From the NCBI RefSeq assembly GCF_933775445.1, contig NC_065875.1:20397555-20461554 (forward strand): a stretch of DNA of 64,000 bases. The letters run 5' to 3'. The stretch's first letter is position 1. Every line of letters begins with the position of its first letter. The translations under genes were made by a program, and so were the position numbers. Positions 21,568 through 35,200 of the stretch are shown piece by piece. The DNA comes from Argentina anserina. Its lineage: Eukaryota; Streptophyta; Magnoliopsida; Rosales; Rosaceae. Below the pieces are notes generated by a model. The model was not told the DNA's origin, searched no databases, and saw nothing but the letters and a program-made list of their open reading frames with translations.

Positions 21568-24500
21568 TCACATTGGCACTAAAGATTCACTTCTATTTGA
21601 GCTTAGTGGATAATCAGCAGTAGCTATTTTCTCCCGGAGGTTGAATTTGTTTGCAATTAGGGGTCGGACATCTTCTACTCCAACCAAGCTTTCCAAAAAA
21701 GGAAGTAACGAAAGTAATTCTGTATCAGAACGATCCTCAAACCAGCTCTCAATCGGTATTCCATTGTCCACTTGGAACCCAAATGCCTGAACAAAAACCA
21801 AGAACAAAACTGTTAAATACTTATACCTAACAACAACAAATGTACTTCTGAGCACAATCATCAGTTCATCACCGAGGTGATTCATCAGTTCCTCCTAGGT
21901 TAGGCATATTTTAAAGTTCTATACCTCTTTTACTTTGTGTGAGACGAAAAACAGATACTTATTTCAAGTGCATTATCGTTGATTAAGATCCCAGCAGTGC
22001 CACTAGAAACTGATACTAATTATAATACTTTTTTTGGCATCATAATTTGTAGATCATCAAGTTTGATGCATTTCATCACAGTACAGTGTCATTGTCAACT
22101 CATTTTTAATTATCACCATATATCAGAGGCTTATCCATATGCTCATTGATCCAAAAGACAAACAGGCTCTAGAACTATGCCCACATAAATTTCTACAAAT
22201 ATACTATATCCAATTAATGTGTTCAAGTATGGTCAGCATTATTTGTAGTCTGACTATGACTTGGATGGTGTTGGGAAGTTGGGAACAGTATACCTGTGGA
22301 GAATTGTCGACTATGATAACACGTGCCAAATCCCGGCCAAGAACTGACAAATCTTTGAGATAATTCCCCTCCACAAAAACACAGGAATCACGAAAAACAC
22401 GATGGCGGAAAATCTTCCTCTTTGGATCCAGCACATTTAGAAGCTGCTCTGCGTAGATACTTTGACTAGCTGTAAAGATTACGATCTCAAAAAGAAGTGA
22501 AACTCTGTCCAGAAAATCTCTGAGATGTGGACGGCATCGAACATATACTGTATGCTCTTGTAGGTTAAAATTTACAGGAAATGTGAAGTCTGCATCATCA
22601 CAAGGTTCAAGTGTGGAATGTACCAAAGTTTCTGCCAGATAAAAGCCAGTATAAGCACACAAGACTAATAATAATTCAATCAATATTCTCAATGTGGTAA
22701 TCAAGAACCCATTCTTGTGTAGTATGCTAAATGAATGCTAATTTACTCAAAATAGACATTTGGCACTCCTTACCAAGAGAAAGAAGTGCACAACTGAACT
22801 AAAGATTTATCATATTTTCCACCAGAATACAAAAAGCTAAGCGGATGCTCCTTCTCAGGAGAAAACTAAAGATTTAAGTTCTATACAGGAGTATGTTGGT
22901 AAGGCCAAATTTTCTTTTGTTTGGTCAAAATTGAATGGAAAATAACTGACAATTCTCAATGTGTATCAAATTACCATCATAGTGATGATCAATGGAAAAC
23001 AGCCTACAAGGTATTACTGTGTCTAGAAACATCCAAACTATTTTGGGAGATCATAAGGGTAAGAGAAAACTAAGTGAAACACCAAGTAAAATATTCTCAC
23101 CATCCAAGTCCAAAACAAGACTTGTAGGAGGGCAACTTCGAGTCTGTTTAGGTAGCAGCAACGGCCGAAAGGTTGGGACAACTGAGAACAAGTCAGGTAG
23201 GTTCTTGATAAATAAGTAAGGATCGAAGTCATCAAATTCTTCACTGTCATCATCATCCACGTACAAATCAGTTGACATAGGATCCTGACCATGCTCATCT
23301 AAACACTCCAACTTAGAATTTTTCATGGCAAGATATATGGCTGAGACTTCAGAAGATATATTGGTTGCCTCCACAACTGCATGACAAAAAGAATAGTCAT
23401 TACTTGTACCATGCGTCACAATTTTGTGCACTCCACTCAATGTATGTGTACTTTATTACATATTACCAGGACATGTTATATTAACAGAAGATAATGTGTT
23501 CTCACAGTAGTTGTTCCCATCTCGAACAACGGACTCAGAAGTCTCTTTGCCAACATAACCATGGTGTGCATCATCATGTGAGTACTTTATATTCATCTCT
23601 TGATGGAAATTGTGATCTCCATTTTGAAAGTATTTAACAAAATCAACTGCAAAAAAAATGAAACAAAATTACAGCCAGTGAAAGAAATGCTAATAACAAG
23701 CATAAGAATTAGTAAAAAAGGGTATGTTTAACATGCATCTACCTCCATTGGCAGATTCACCACCAGCATGTTTTGATATGTGGAAGGCAGGAGAAAATAT
23801 AGTTCCTAGCATGCAATTGGCATCATCCCCCTCACAACCCTACAATATATTTGAAAGATTCAGACAAATGCTCAAGCAAACTTCTAATTGTCTTTTACAG
23901 TTAAATGATGACCTTATTCTCCTTGCAATCATCACTTAAAGCATCATGCCCCAAACTCTCAGCAGTCTCATTAAGCAGAAAGTCATAATTTGTACTTAAA
24001 CTGCTCGCAGTAACAGGCTCTTCATTCTTCTTATGGGCCCCACCTGGAAGTTGTGATGGGAAGATGATAATTTGAATCAGCACTAGGACATGTTATATCA
24101 TAATAAATGTCTAATTCAAAGTGGCGACCTTTTACGGTTGTGGCCTTAAAATTCAAGAGTATCAGAAAGTAAGTAAGCCAACATCACGGAAGAGGATAAT
24201 TATACCAATCGAACCTAAAAATAATAAACAAAATGAGACCTCTGATAATTGCCAATATTGAAACTATCATACTCAGTGGCTTGACCTGTCAATTTTAATC
24301 ACCATATTATTTCTATTTGGGCCTTATGTGATGAATAGTTCCCCAACTAAACAGACTCTGCTCCTAGTACTAACTAATAACCAACCCCACTTAAAATACA
24401 CGACCACTTTGCAAATTTTTTCTTCTTCTAGAAAATACTTGGCAAGTGTTTCATAACCCAAAAGTTCATAGATACAAACAGCAGGAGCTCTTTGAACCTG

Positions 24501-25080
24501 GAAAATAAAAGAAGGAACAAACTGAACCTTTTTTCTTCTATCATCCATAATAATTAAAATTGAGTTCCATAATATAGATATCACAAAGACAAATATTAAT
24601 GTATTTCCTCACATTTACTATTAAATTATTAATCCATTCTCCAAAATTAAAAATGATCAGTTCTGATCTTTTAAAACCTCAGTAAGTTACTCCTGAGTCC
24701 ACCAATGTGTACGCAACCACTCTACAATGTATAAAAGTTGAAACAAATGTGCGGGGATATTCACTAATTACAAGTTCTTTGCTAGAGAAAAATGATTGAG
24801 TAGGAGAACCATAAACAGAATGGCTCGGATCACCACAACCTAAAAGATTTAATGGGTGCCACATTAGTACATACTGCATCCCACAAGCAAGAAGAAACTT
24901 ATCCAATATTTTTGGCAACTTACCGAATCTCTGCTTTCTAGAGGAAGATGTAATCATATCTGTAACTTTGGTATCCAATACTTTGACATTTTCATGTGCT
25001 TTCTTCTGAGCTCGTGTAACCTTGGGACTGGTATGCTCTCGAGAAGCAGCTCTTCCAGAACTTTTCTTCCTTGTTTGCAT
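21568..25080 (-). CDS. FCP1/SCP1-type CTD phosphatase-like protein (SSP4 group)
   Basis: Seven coding exons join in phase to 465 residues: 24924-25080, 23913-24043, 23743-23839, 23467-23646, 23101-23376, 22294-22631 and 21568-21786. The N-terminus [20 protein letters not shown] with [13 protein letters not shown] is typical of plant SSP4/SSP4b proteins. The C-terminal HAD-type phosphatase domain (about residues 270-430) contains LVLDLDETLVHST, the DxDxT catalytic motif, split by an intron after the second Asp codon. It also has [17 protein letters not shown] and VIIVDNSPQ. Relatives dephosphorylate Ser in the RNA polymerase II C-terminal repeat. The middle (residues 55-240) is acidic and poorly conserved. 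A leader exon appears to end near 25710, and a 5' UTR junction (TTCAAG|GTGGAA) lies six bases before the ATG. Confidence 0.9.
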
Positions 25081-25940
25081 TTCCACCTTGAACAAACGTA
25101 ATCCTGAGAAGTCTGCCAATACCAACTCGTAGTTAGATCCAGTTACACAACCAAGGTTCGAATCACATAATAGCATCCTATCTAGAATCCACAAGTCCAA
25201 GGAAAACTATATGGGCCGTTTAACTAACTATAAGCAAGACAAATCATGACTGAAAACTAGGAACAACTAATACATATTACACGGATAACTTCACTGAGCA
25301 AGAAATGATAATACGAAAACCAGAAACCAGCATCAGTTAAATGGTAGTTCAATTAAATGGGAAAAACTGTATTTGCTACACAATGTGCTCGAGTAGTTCC
25401 CCCATTTGGTGGAAAAACAACCTCATAGTGACCAATTTCAAAGCTTAAAACCCTGGAATCCCACTCACACTCTCAAAAGCTTCAAGCTTTGACTCTAAAA
25501 TCCATGACCAAATGAAATGAAGCAAATTGGCTTCAGTTCGCAAGCACAGAGCAACATTTCCCCCAAAATTAAACCACTCAAAACATCAAAAACCATAACA
25601 ATCAGCACACCAATACTCCCCGAAACCCTAGAATCCAGCTCGGAGAATCAAAACCACTACCATAACTTCAACTCAAGCAAAGCAAAGCACGAATTCCACG
25701 AATCCCTACCTGACCTGGAAAAATCCGAAGCCGGAGGAGCGGCGGGGCACAGTTCCCGGAGCAAGGGCGGCGGTGAATCGGCGAACAGAGAAATGAGGAA
25801 AGATCGGGGCTTTTGGAGGGAGATGAGAGCAGAAACGAAACCCTAATATTGATTGGAAAAGAGGGGTGGGGTTTGAGATTTGAGAAGCGTTTTCCCTCCA
25901 AGGGCTTGTGGTGTTGAAAAGAGAGGGAAAACAAATAAAG
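25081..25940 (-). other. 5' UTR and promoter region of SSP4-like gene
   Basis: A purine-rich stretch at 25700-25900, CT-rich in the sense transcript, with a donor-like CAG|GTAGGG near 25705 looks like the first non-coding exon. The intervening 0.6 kb would be the leader intron. Open frames here are shadows. Confidence 0.45.
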
Positions 25941-28718
25941 AGAAGGAGGAGGGATCCGAAATTTTTTAATTTTTTGTCTGAAGAAATTAAAATGGTTCAG
26001 ATCATAAAAATATAAAAGCCCTAATTTTTCTCTGCAAATTTTCTCTGGCAGCGGATTCTACACTCGCGGCTGCGACTGGAAGGGTGCACTCGCGTCAGAT
26101 GGTCGACACGTGTGGGGTGTTGGGTATCTGGACGGTGAAGATTGAGGGGTTGGATGGGAGAGAGTAGTGGAGGAGTGCTTTTTTCTTGGGCTCTTGCTGA
26201 AATTGTGGGGAAGGGAATCATTTTGTTGTCTGATGGAGATTTTGTCTTATTTTCATTTAGTGAGGTGCTTCTTTTTCTTGAATTCTCGAACCTTGCCTCT
26301 TACTTTTTGGATATTCTACTGTGGCCCTGTAATTTTTTTATATTTTGTTTACAGCTAATCAGCCCTTTGGGTTCAAGATAATAATTAAAGAGCATGCTCT
26401 TAATATCGTCGTGTTGGAGAACTCATCTGAAGTTTGGATAATACTACTAGTCGTTTCATTAGAAATCAAACAACAAGAATGAGACTTGAAATCGAAAGGT
26501 TATGTTAAGTGAATTGTATGCACTATGCACTTAACAATGATAATATATGTTATAATTAACTTTATATAATCATTTAGGATTATAATGTAAATGGTAAGTT
26601 GGATAAAGTGTGGAGTTAGCCCTATTTTTTTAAGTAGAGCGAAGAAGAAGCAAATCCCAAGGAACAAATACTAAACTATGAGAACTTGAAGGGAGATTGG
26701 TAAGGAAAACAAGTAAAATCGACGAGGTGTACTTAAAAAGATATAAAAGTTATGAACAAAAGTACAAAACATAATTCAGGTAGGGCCAATCAGATTCATT
26801 TAAGCCCTTGGAGGGAATTTTGTCGAAAAGTTGAACCAGCCAGCTCTCTCTTTCACGCCTCACAGTCACAGACCTCACTTTCCCTCAAAATGCCCACTTT
26901 CATATTTGGGCCAATTTGACCCGTATTAGATCATGAGCCATTACCAACTGCATGCAGTAACTCCAGTGAGATTGGTCGAGCGATCGTATGATGTTCGAAA
27001 CTTCGAATTTAGATTCTCATTATGAGTATTATCCCATAAACTTACGATGGCTAGTAGTTGGTTCAAGAAACATTCAGGTGTGTGGACTTGCTATATAGTC
27101 TATAGAGTAGATTAAACCAGATTACCAAATACTTTATTTTACTTAACAAGCAACTTGAGCATAGGGTAGATTAGACAACTTGAGCACAGGGTAGATTAGC
27201 TGATTAGATATATATTAAGAAGCCACAGATTAAGGTTAGTACCTATCAGCCACTTGCTTCATAAGCATAAGATAAGAGGTATACGATATACTCCATGCCA
27301 TGCGCGCATGCATTGGTTAGTTTTGGATCCTTACTAAGTTATAAACTACACTTTGTAAATCAACTTGAGCATTAGATTTGTTCAGTGGATCCACATATAT
27401 TATAAGAAGGCTTTTGCTTTCTTTTATAACATATTGTTCTTGGGAACAAAATGTGTACCTTTCTAAGTAACACCAAGTCACCAACGATACTAGAGTGATC
27501 GAGCTGGATCAGTTACCTCATTATGAAGCCAAGGTGTTTTCCTATTAAACCCTATTAATATTTCAGCGATTGATCGATTCAGTATTTTAAACATGTCATA
27601 AATTTTCAGAGTAAACTAATATGTAACGCACAATATCATTTTCTATAAAGAGCTAACTGCTTTGCCTCTTTCTCTCCAATTCCATACTTTTAATCACTTG
27701 CACTGCATCAAAACACAGGCCCGGATTCTACAATTGATGATTAATTAAGCACCCGGGACGCAAGAATTATGTACTTCTAACATAAACTTGCACGAATAAG
27801 AAAGAGAATTAAGAAACATCAATCATATGCAATATTGAACATGCACGTAAGTAGGAGGGTCCGATCCCGGCCAACTAAATATGTGGAGCATTAAGATAAA
27901 ACATTTTGAAGTATATGTATTTAATACTGATTTGTCTTTGAACTAAAGCTAGAAGATTTGGATCTAAGAAAGCCAAAATTTTCGGACATGCTTAATATAT
28001 CTTCACCAATTAGGACAAATTTAAGGAATATGGTTGGTCCGCAAGACATATTCTCTTCCCATCGAAAAGAAAAGGACGCATGCTCTTCATGTTTTATGTC
28101 AGAAAAATGCAATACGTACACACAGAGAAACAGAGAACTTAATAATATATATGCATTTTGCTCTAATCGACCAGCTAGATAAACAGCTATATAAGGTTAA
28201 GGGTTTTCAGCCGAGCTCGTCATCAGTCCGTACTGGATCAGCAACTTCTTAATTAACTAAACAGAATGCTTTCGGGATTAAGACTAAAGGCAGCGGACGT
28301 ATTTCTGCAAAGCAAATTACAGTAGTTTCGTGATCTATCATATATATTCTATCACCAGGTGCCTGCTTTACAATATATATTACTTGATCACCATACGATC
28401 ACTAGATTTGAGCCCGAGTTTTGTGGTCGTGGGTCAATTTGAGCTAGCACGTACAACTGGTCCATCCTTATAGTTACCAGTTGCTAGTTGCTTTTAGTTT
28501 CTCGGCAACGACTGGGTGGAAGATCGAATCGGTGCTTCTTTGTTCATCTAATGCTAGTCTCTTTCTTAATATATCCATAGTGGAATGATAACTTGTTGGA
28601 CAACGATTTCGATGTATGTACACCAATATAGTTTATATACGCGCATGCACACAAAAAAAAACCAGAAATGGAGAATCATACGACTTTTCTGGTGAGATAC
28701 ACATATTCATGCAGATTT
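25941..28718. other. Intergenic, no gene seen
   Basis: AT-rich sequence with short random ORFs. No protein family, RNA gene or long repeat was recognised. Confidence 0.5.
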
Positions 28719-29016
28719 CACTACAAAAAAAAAAGAGTAATGAGCACATATTAATTGTGGTTCAAGTGTGGGTGTTGACATATTAATTGTGGTTCAAGTG
28801 TGGGTGTTGACATATTAAATTGTGGTTCAAGTGTGGGTGTTGACATATTAATTGTGGTTCAAGTGTGGGTGTTGAAAGTGTGGTCAACCCTAAAAATCTC
28901 ACTAAATCCCCCACAAATGTAACTTGTTAATTATACTATCGACACTATTAACCCCCACACCTGAGCGGCTGAGCCACAATTAATATGTGCTCATTCCTCA
29001 TATTTTTTTTATAGTG
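28719..29016. mobile_element. Small non-autonomous CACTA element
   Basis: The 298-bp element starts CACTACAAAAAAAA and ends with the inverse TTTTTTTATAGTG. It is flanked by TTT on both sides, the 3-bp duplication expected for CACTA transposons. Subterminal blocks GAGCACATATTAATTGTGG are also inverted at both ends. It contains the 32-bp tandem array described separately and no coding capacity. Confidence 0.85.
28743..28877. repeat. 32-bp tandem repeat, four copies, inside CACTA element
   Basis: Four near-identical units built on ACATATTAATTGTGGTTCA and AGTGTGGGTGTTG; the third has one extra A. The unit extends the subterminal sequence of the left end. Confidence 0.95.
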
Positions 29017-29691
29017 TTTTGTGATCTATATATGTCAACGAACCTCAGAGTTGAAATTTGACTTGTTGACTCTGCGAAGTCATGCATGCAGGTCCTTACG
29101 ACTCTAGTCTAGCTTGTTATGAATCTAGCTAACTAGGGTTTGAGTTGTAGTACTCATGCGGCAGTATCTAACCTGGAGTGACCTATATATGAGATCATTT
29201 ATATATACAAGGTTCATTGACTTATTCAGTTTTTTGTTGTGCTCACGATATCACCATATGCCATTCGTGCGGCTTACTTCGGAACAAAATAATCGATGAT
29301 CAATATGTTCTTGATTTAGATCATCAAGTCAAAACTTAAGCTTCCTTTTTAGTACCAATGGTGTTTGGGAAGATTTTCTACATCTGAACGCTCCACTTTG
29401 ATCGATAAGAAGGAAATAAATCATTGATTCTCATGTGCGCAACTGCGCAAGTGTTTCAGCAGTAGGCAATTAATCAAGCTGCACATGCAAGAATTACAGA
29501 AACTGAACCAGCTTTCATATAGATTTATGTTAACAATACATGCAGATACCTAATGCGCAAACAACCTACTACATGATGATCTTCATACTTTCTTAGTCAC
29601 ACTAGATATTGTACATTTTCTGCATATACTATGCATCATGTTCTTATTCATACTTCATAATAATCTCCTTATAAGTAACCAGCCAGATTCA
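29017..29691. other. 3' flank of CYP78A gene
   Basis: No gene is seen between the CACTA element and the P450 stop codon. Confidence 0.5.
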
Positions 29692-32244
29692 TTAGCTTGT
29701 GAAGCCACCACGCGGGACAACGCGGCAGATGAGTGGTTTCTTCATTTCCATGGAGAGCATTAGGCGCTCCGAAAGGTCTACGGGCTCTGCCGGAATCCAC
29801 TTGAATTGGTGCAAAAGCCTTGCAAGCCACAACTGCACCGTAGCTAATCCTAGTGCTTTGCCGGGGCATACCCTGCGGCCGGAACCAAAGGGTGCTAGCC
29901 TAAGGTCTGATCCCATTATCGAAACATCCTCTTCAATGAATCGCTCAGGCTTGAACGCCCACGGGTCCTTCCAAATGGCTGGGTCATGGGCTATAGCCCA
30001 CATGTTGACCATAGCCGTTGTGCCAGCCGGCACAAACAGCTTGTCAACATAAACGTCATGCACGGCAAGACGGGCCCATGATAATAATGGGCCTGGCGGG
30101 TGCATCCGGAGCACTTCTTTAACTATGGCTTGAAGGTATGGTAGATTTGAAAGGTCGGAATCCCTCACGTGCCTCTGATTCCCGACGACTGTAACAAGCT
30201 CTTCTTGTGCTTTGGTTTGAATGTCTTGGTGCAAGGCAATCCTTGCCATAACCCATTCAAGAAGTATGGCAACAGTGTCTGTCCCTCGAAATATCATCTC
30301 CTGAATGATGTAAACACCGTACCAAATAAAGAAAAAGACATTAGACAAAAGGGTTTAACTTAAGCACAAAGGCTAGCTTAAGAGCTTATACCACCACTAG
30401 GTTGGTCCGAGCATATTGAAAATCCTATGCAAACAACCTTAATTAGCATATGATAGTACTAGTAGTGAAAATTAAATATAGTTTGAATAGTAAGTACAAG
30501 TCCACTACAATCTTAAAGTCCCGTGAAAGTTTGATAACTATAGATACAGAAACGTGGATTCGCACAAAAGAAGTAATACATACATATATTGCTATGAAAG
30601 CATTGTCTATTTGTTTTTGTATGTATGCATTATTGATACCATCTATATATACCTTAATTCCCAGATAGGACCATGTATATATAGTCAATATGATTTAAGG
30701 ACCATACTCTATGTCCCTATATATTCTTTTCAAACTATTTATCCACATCCCCGGCCCGGGCCCTTCTAAAAAAATTATCTGCAGATTGCCTACAACATCT
30801 TTCCAGTGTTCATGACCAACACAGATTGTGCTTGTCTACTTGTCTAGGCGAGATATTTAAATAAAGTTGAACTCAATCAAATGGTTATAGTGTGGGAGCT
30901 AAACTAGTATAGGCCATAAGTCCATAACTTTGATGAAAAGGCATGTTTATTTTCTCTCTGTCTGCCGAGGTTGAATGCATGAGTTAACAGGTTTAGCACT
31001 TTAGCTGTCTAAGTCACTATAGAAAATATCTGAAGCAACAAAGTATATATAATTAGACGAAAAGATTGTGCATGTACTGTTGATGTTAATTAGTCTTTAT
31101 TACTGTAATTTACTAATTTTCTTATGCTCTCGTCTATATTATCCTATATATAAACAATCGCCGATCAATGATTTAAGATTATTTGTACCAGCAATACTGA
31201 AAAAAAGAAGAAGATTGAATGATATAGTTTGCGATCAATATATACTAGCAAAAAGGTGCGTGAAATATAAACTGAACGAAAGTTTCTCTTACGTACCCAC
31301 AAAACAGCAACCAAGTCTGAATCACTGAGTTGATCTTCCACAGGCAAAGCTAGCATAGCACTGAGAAAGTCACTTCGACCACTGAAACCTCCTGCTCTTT
31401 TTCTTTCCTCCACAATTTGATCCATTACACACTTAACCTTAGCCACCAAGTTGTGACACTTCCTCTTCACTCCATAGAAGTCCAAGAACCTCAGAGGAAA
31501 ATAATCCTCCAAATTAAACCTCGAAATTAAGTCATACCCTTCTTTTACCATATCATGCAGAGTCAACGCTATGTCAGAGCGACCTTCCTTCTCTAACCCT
31601 AAACCGAAAACACTCTCAATTATGTTATTAAGAGAACCCTCCTGCAATATTTCTTTCACACCCACAACTCTCCTCTCCTTCATCTCCTCCTCCACTCTCA
31701 CCACCATTCGGTTCGCCACGTGCTGCCGTAGCCCTTCCAGCCCAGCAATTCTCTTCGGCGAGAACATGTGGACTGCCGCTAACCTACGCAGGTGTCGCCA
31801 GTATGCCCCGGAAGGAGCAAACCCTATAGCGCGCTCGAACATTAGCGCTCGAGCGGACTGCTTAATAGGTCGGTCGGAAAAGGAAGACCCTCCTAGGATT
31901 TGCTTAGCAGTCTCTGGGTGGCTGCTAATGATGACACGGGTACTCATGCCTAGACTGTACACCATGAGTCTCTTTGCATCCAACGAAGCTGCGATGCTAG
32001 CCAGTTTACGATGAGCAAGGGCATTCATTTGGTCTGGTATGGAACCCAATAAGGGCCACCCTACGGGTCCCCGGAGTCGCAGGGCATGGCGGTAACCAGA
32101 CCATGCAGAGCCTCCGGGAACCAGGTAGTGGTTTAGGACGAAGAGGAAGGCATAGAAGAAGAATGAGAGGAGAGTGAGAGTGAAAGTAGAAGCTCCGAAC
32201 AAGAAGAGTAGGATGAAGAAGTTAGCTAGTATGAAGAGCTTCAT
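29692..32244 (-). CDS. Cytochrome P450, CYP78A family
   Basis: Two exons (31297-32244 and 29692-30300) join in phase 0 across a 996-bp intron to 518 residues, the usual CYP78A length and intron position. The N-terminus is a membrane anchor (residues 1-40), followed by the hinge [10 protein letters not shown]. Visible P450 motifs are RGTDT in the I helix (321-325), KEVLR (377-381, the ExxR pair), FKPERF, and the haem loop [13 protein letters not shown] with the Cys ligand at about residue 461. CYP78A enzymes act at the ER and control organ and seed size (KLUH, PLASTOCHRON1), probably by oxidising a fatty-acid-like precursor of a mobile signal; the substrate is not settled. Which paralogue this is cannot be decided here. 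Confidence 0.96.
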
Positions 32245-35200
32245 AACTACTTCAAGTGTTTCGAGGGGTGATGATTAATTCGGAAAAGCTTAGTAGAATT
32301 CCTAGAAATGGACATTTGTCTTGGAGGTCTGATGTTGTGTATATATAGAGCTTTTCAAATAATCCGGGTTAGTTTAACCAGGGTTAGCATACGCAAGCAT
32401 ACTTCATTGAATAATCTTAAACATAAGTTTCATGATTCGAGTCTTTTATATCCTTACCTGATCCGAAATTAGACTCTACATCCAGTTATGACAAGGCATG
32501 CAGCATAACTAAATTTCATTAATTAGAAAATGAGTGTTCCGAGTGTTCTGAAACTATAATATGGTATGGGAAAAGATGGGGAGGGACGAGAGCTATGTCT
32601 CCATCAGGACATAAACTCCACATGGGTTTCACATCGATTCATCGAACCACATAGTTTGGAACAACACCGGCACCTCAAAAATCAAGAACATAATCATGGA
32701 TCAGAACTTGTTTCGGTCATTTTGGTCATCAGAAATTCACATAGGGCAATGCATGTCGATACCTGGACACTACCAGCTCAATATATTTTTTTTTTGCTTA
32801 GCACAATAGCACTACAGGTTTTCCTTGTCAATGAAAGCTCCGTCCAATTTCGGGTTTCTTGTATGTTAGTATTGTCTGTACAAACGGGACCATCTGGAAA
32901 TGGACACCCGTTAAACGGTCCCCCTTTCAAGTAGTGAAAAACCGTCCGGGATGACAACCCTGCCACCAGCAATACAGACTTACGAATTGTAGCGGCCCCT
33001 TTACTGAAACCCAGCCAGTCGCCGCATTGCAGCGACTCCCCGGGTCGCGAAACAAGTACAGTGTGTAATCCGGAGCCAAATCTTTAGCTTTTCTTTACAG
33101 AAGACGCATCTTCGATACCAGTCACCGTGTAAAGGTAACAGCATCAGCAAAACTATGGCAATCCAAATATATGAGGACAGATCAAGAAGGGTGCACTTAT
33201 TCCGACCTCTTTTCCAGGCATGAACACACTTGACCGGCTACCTATATGCTATCAAGTACCATAATTTGCTTTAATGCATTACTTATGTTAGACCTACCGG
33301 GTAGAATAAAGCAAAGGAAATTTCTGGATATTCTTTATCACATTCTCGTAGTAGCCTATTATTCCTTACATGTGGAACGTGACAACCATTGAGGAAACGA
33401 GGAGAAGAATAGGAGACAGGAATTTCAAAGTGACACAGAGAAGAGGATCATGGTAGCCGGAAAGCCTCCAACCAATATCAAAGCAACCGCACATGGTCGT
33501 TTTACAGTTGTTTGACAGTGAAGATTTCATCGCGAGCATAACACAAGCTGTATGCAGTGGCTAAAACTCTCAGGGAGGGTGGCCTAGAATGATAGACCGT
33601 TTAAATCAAAAACACAATTTTACAATAAGAGAACATCAAGACATTCCAGTTCCACACATTCAACATTTTACATACATATTCAACCATTTTTACTATAAGC
33701 CATTTCTGAATGAAGCAATGTTCTTTTGTGGAAATATTCACAGCCTAAACAAAAAGAAACCTTCCCTTAATTTAATTCTCAATCCATGCGCGATATAAAG
33801 GCTTGCAATATTTAATCACCTTTGGAAAGCAGGACCTATCCAGCAAGATATCTATTGTACAAAGATCCACTGTTAACTAATAGCAACTGTGACAGCTTTG
33901 GTACCCTTACATTTACAAGACCCTACCACACTACTATAAGCTAACAGAACGAGGTTTAATAATTTGCAAAGATTTCTCCCTTTTGCCAACCAACTATAAT
34001 AGTATATCTCCCACTTGTTTGCCAAAGTATTTAGTACGGCAATTATACATTCCCATATATAGCTGTACCAGATTATCAATCTAGCAGCAAACATTAAAAC
34101 AAGAATCCACCTAATTATCAATAGTTAATATAGACAATCGATCAACATAACATATTAAGCGAAGCTCATTTCAAAGTGCAATGCGGCCGGCACATCCAAT
34201 AGTGCAATTATCAAACTATATATCATCCAGAAAAAGCATCATCTATCATTGGGTCCAGGGATGAATGCTGCATATCATATTAATGCAAAAGACAATGGAT
34301 TAACAAATCCCACAACAGTACGGGAGAAGCGTGGATGCCTCTGCTCCAGCAAACTCTAACCCACTAGAAATTATTTAAACAATCATAAGGATTCTACTTT
34401 GCTCAAAGTAAAGCACAGGACACTAAACGAACCATTAATTGTCTGCATCACAAATGCAACCAGATGATAGCTCTATTGGTGTAAAGAGCCATAAATGGCA
34501 TATGACTGTCAATAAAAGAAATCTAGGACAAAGACTACCAAAGGTATTCTGGACAAACATAAATCTATCAAAGAGGAGACCCTCCTTTGAAACAAGCACA
34601 AAAAGTTATCAGTCTTTGCGGCACACAAAAATTCTTCTTCTAGCAGACCCTTCCAGGAAGATCTCTAAGAAATTACAATTAAACTGAAAAAAGCATACAA
34701 GGTGGAATGCTTAGCTAACCATCTATACTTTTTAACATTAGCACTTGGATCCAAGCACTAGAGAACCTGTATGATACTAAGGTTATGTAATGCACAAGTA
34801 TGTGAAAGAAAGTAGCAGACATATATGTATGGTCATTAGATAACAATCACCGCAGTCACAAATAGATAATCAGTTCATAATACAAACTACTTCCTCACTT
34901 TGCGAACCATTCAATTCTATGGGGTTTGTACATCAATACTCAATAGCCAGACACACGATTCTACAGTTACTGAAGAGGAGAGTACAATCTTCAAAAAAGA
35001 TACTGATTTCATTCATATCTTTCCCCTATTCTTATAAACAAATATAGCCCCTTTCCACTAATGGCATGCCCACTGAGAATATGCTTACCTTGTGCACCAC
35101 TTAATACCACAAAAAGAACAGGCCCACAAGCAATACAAGTGTGCAACCTTCCATTACTGGTAAGAGGCCAACCCAACCCAAATATGACACCTTAGCAGTG

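Noticed and set aside
24324..24584. Possible extra SSP4 exon (frame with [20 protein letters not shown])
   Set aside because: The flanking exons already join in phase (RQRF-G-GAHKKN), and I could not match this peptide to the family; left as intron.
28743..28877. 32-bp direct repeats considered as a CRISPR-like array
   Set aside because: Units are contiguous without spacers, inside a CACTA element, in a plant genome.
32566..32934. 122-codon open frame near the CYP78A promoter
   Set aside because: Composition and codon use look random; no motif; not supported by a recognisable promoter.
32990..33560. GC-richer patch considered as a solo LTR
   Set aside because: No TG..CA borders with a 5-bp duplication, no primer-binding site and no retroelement protein.
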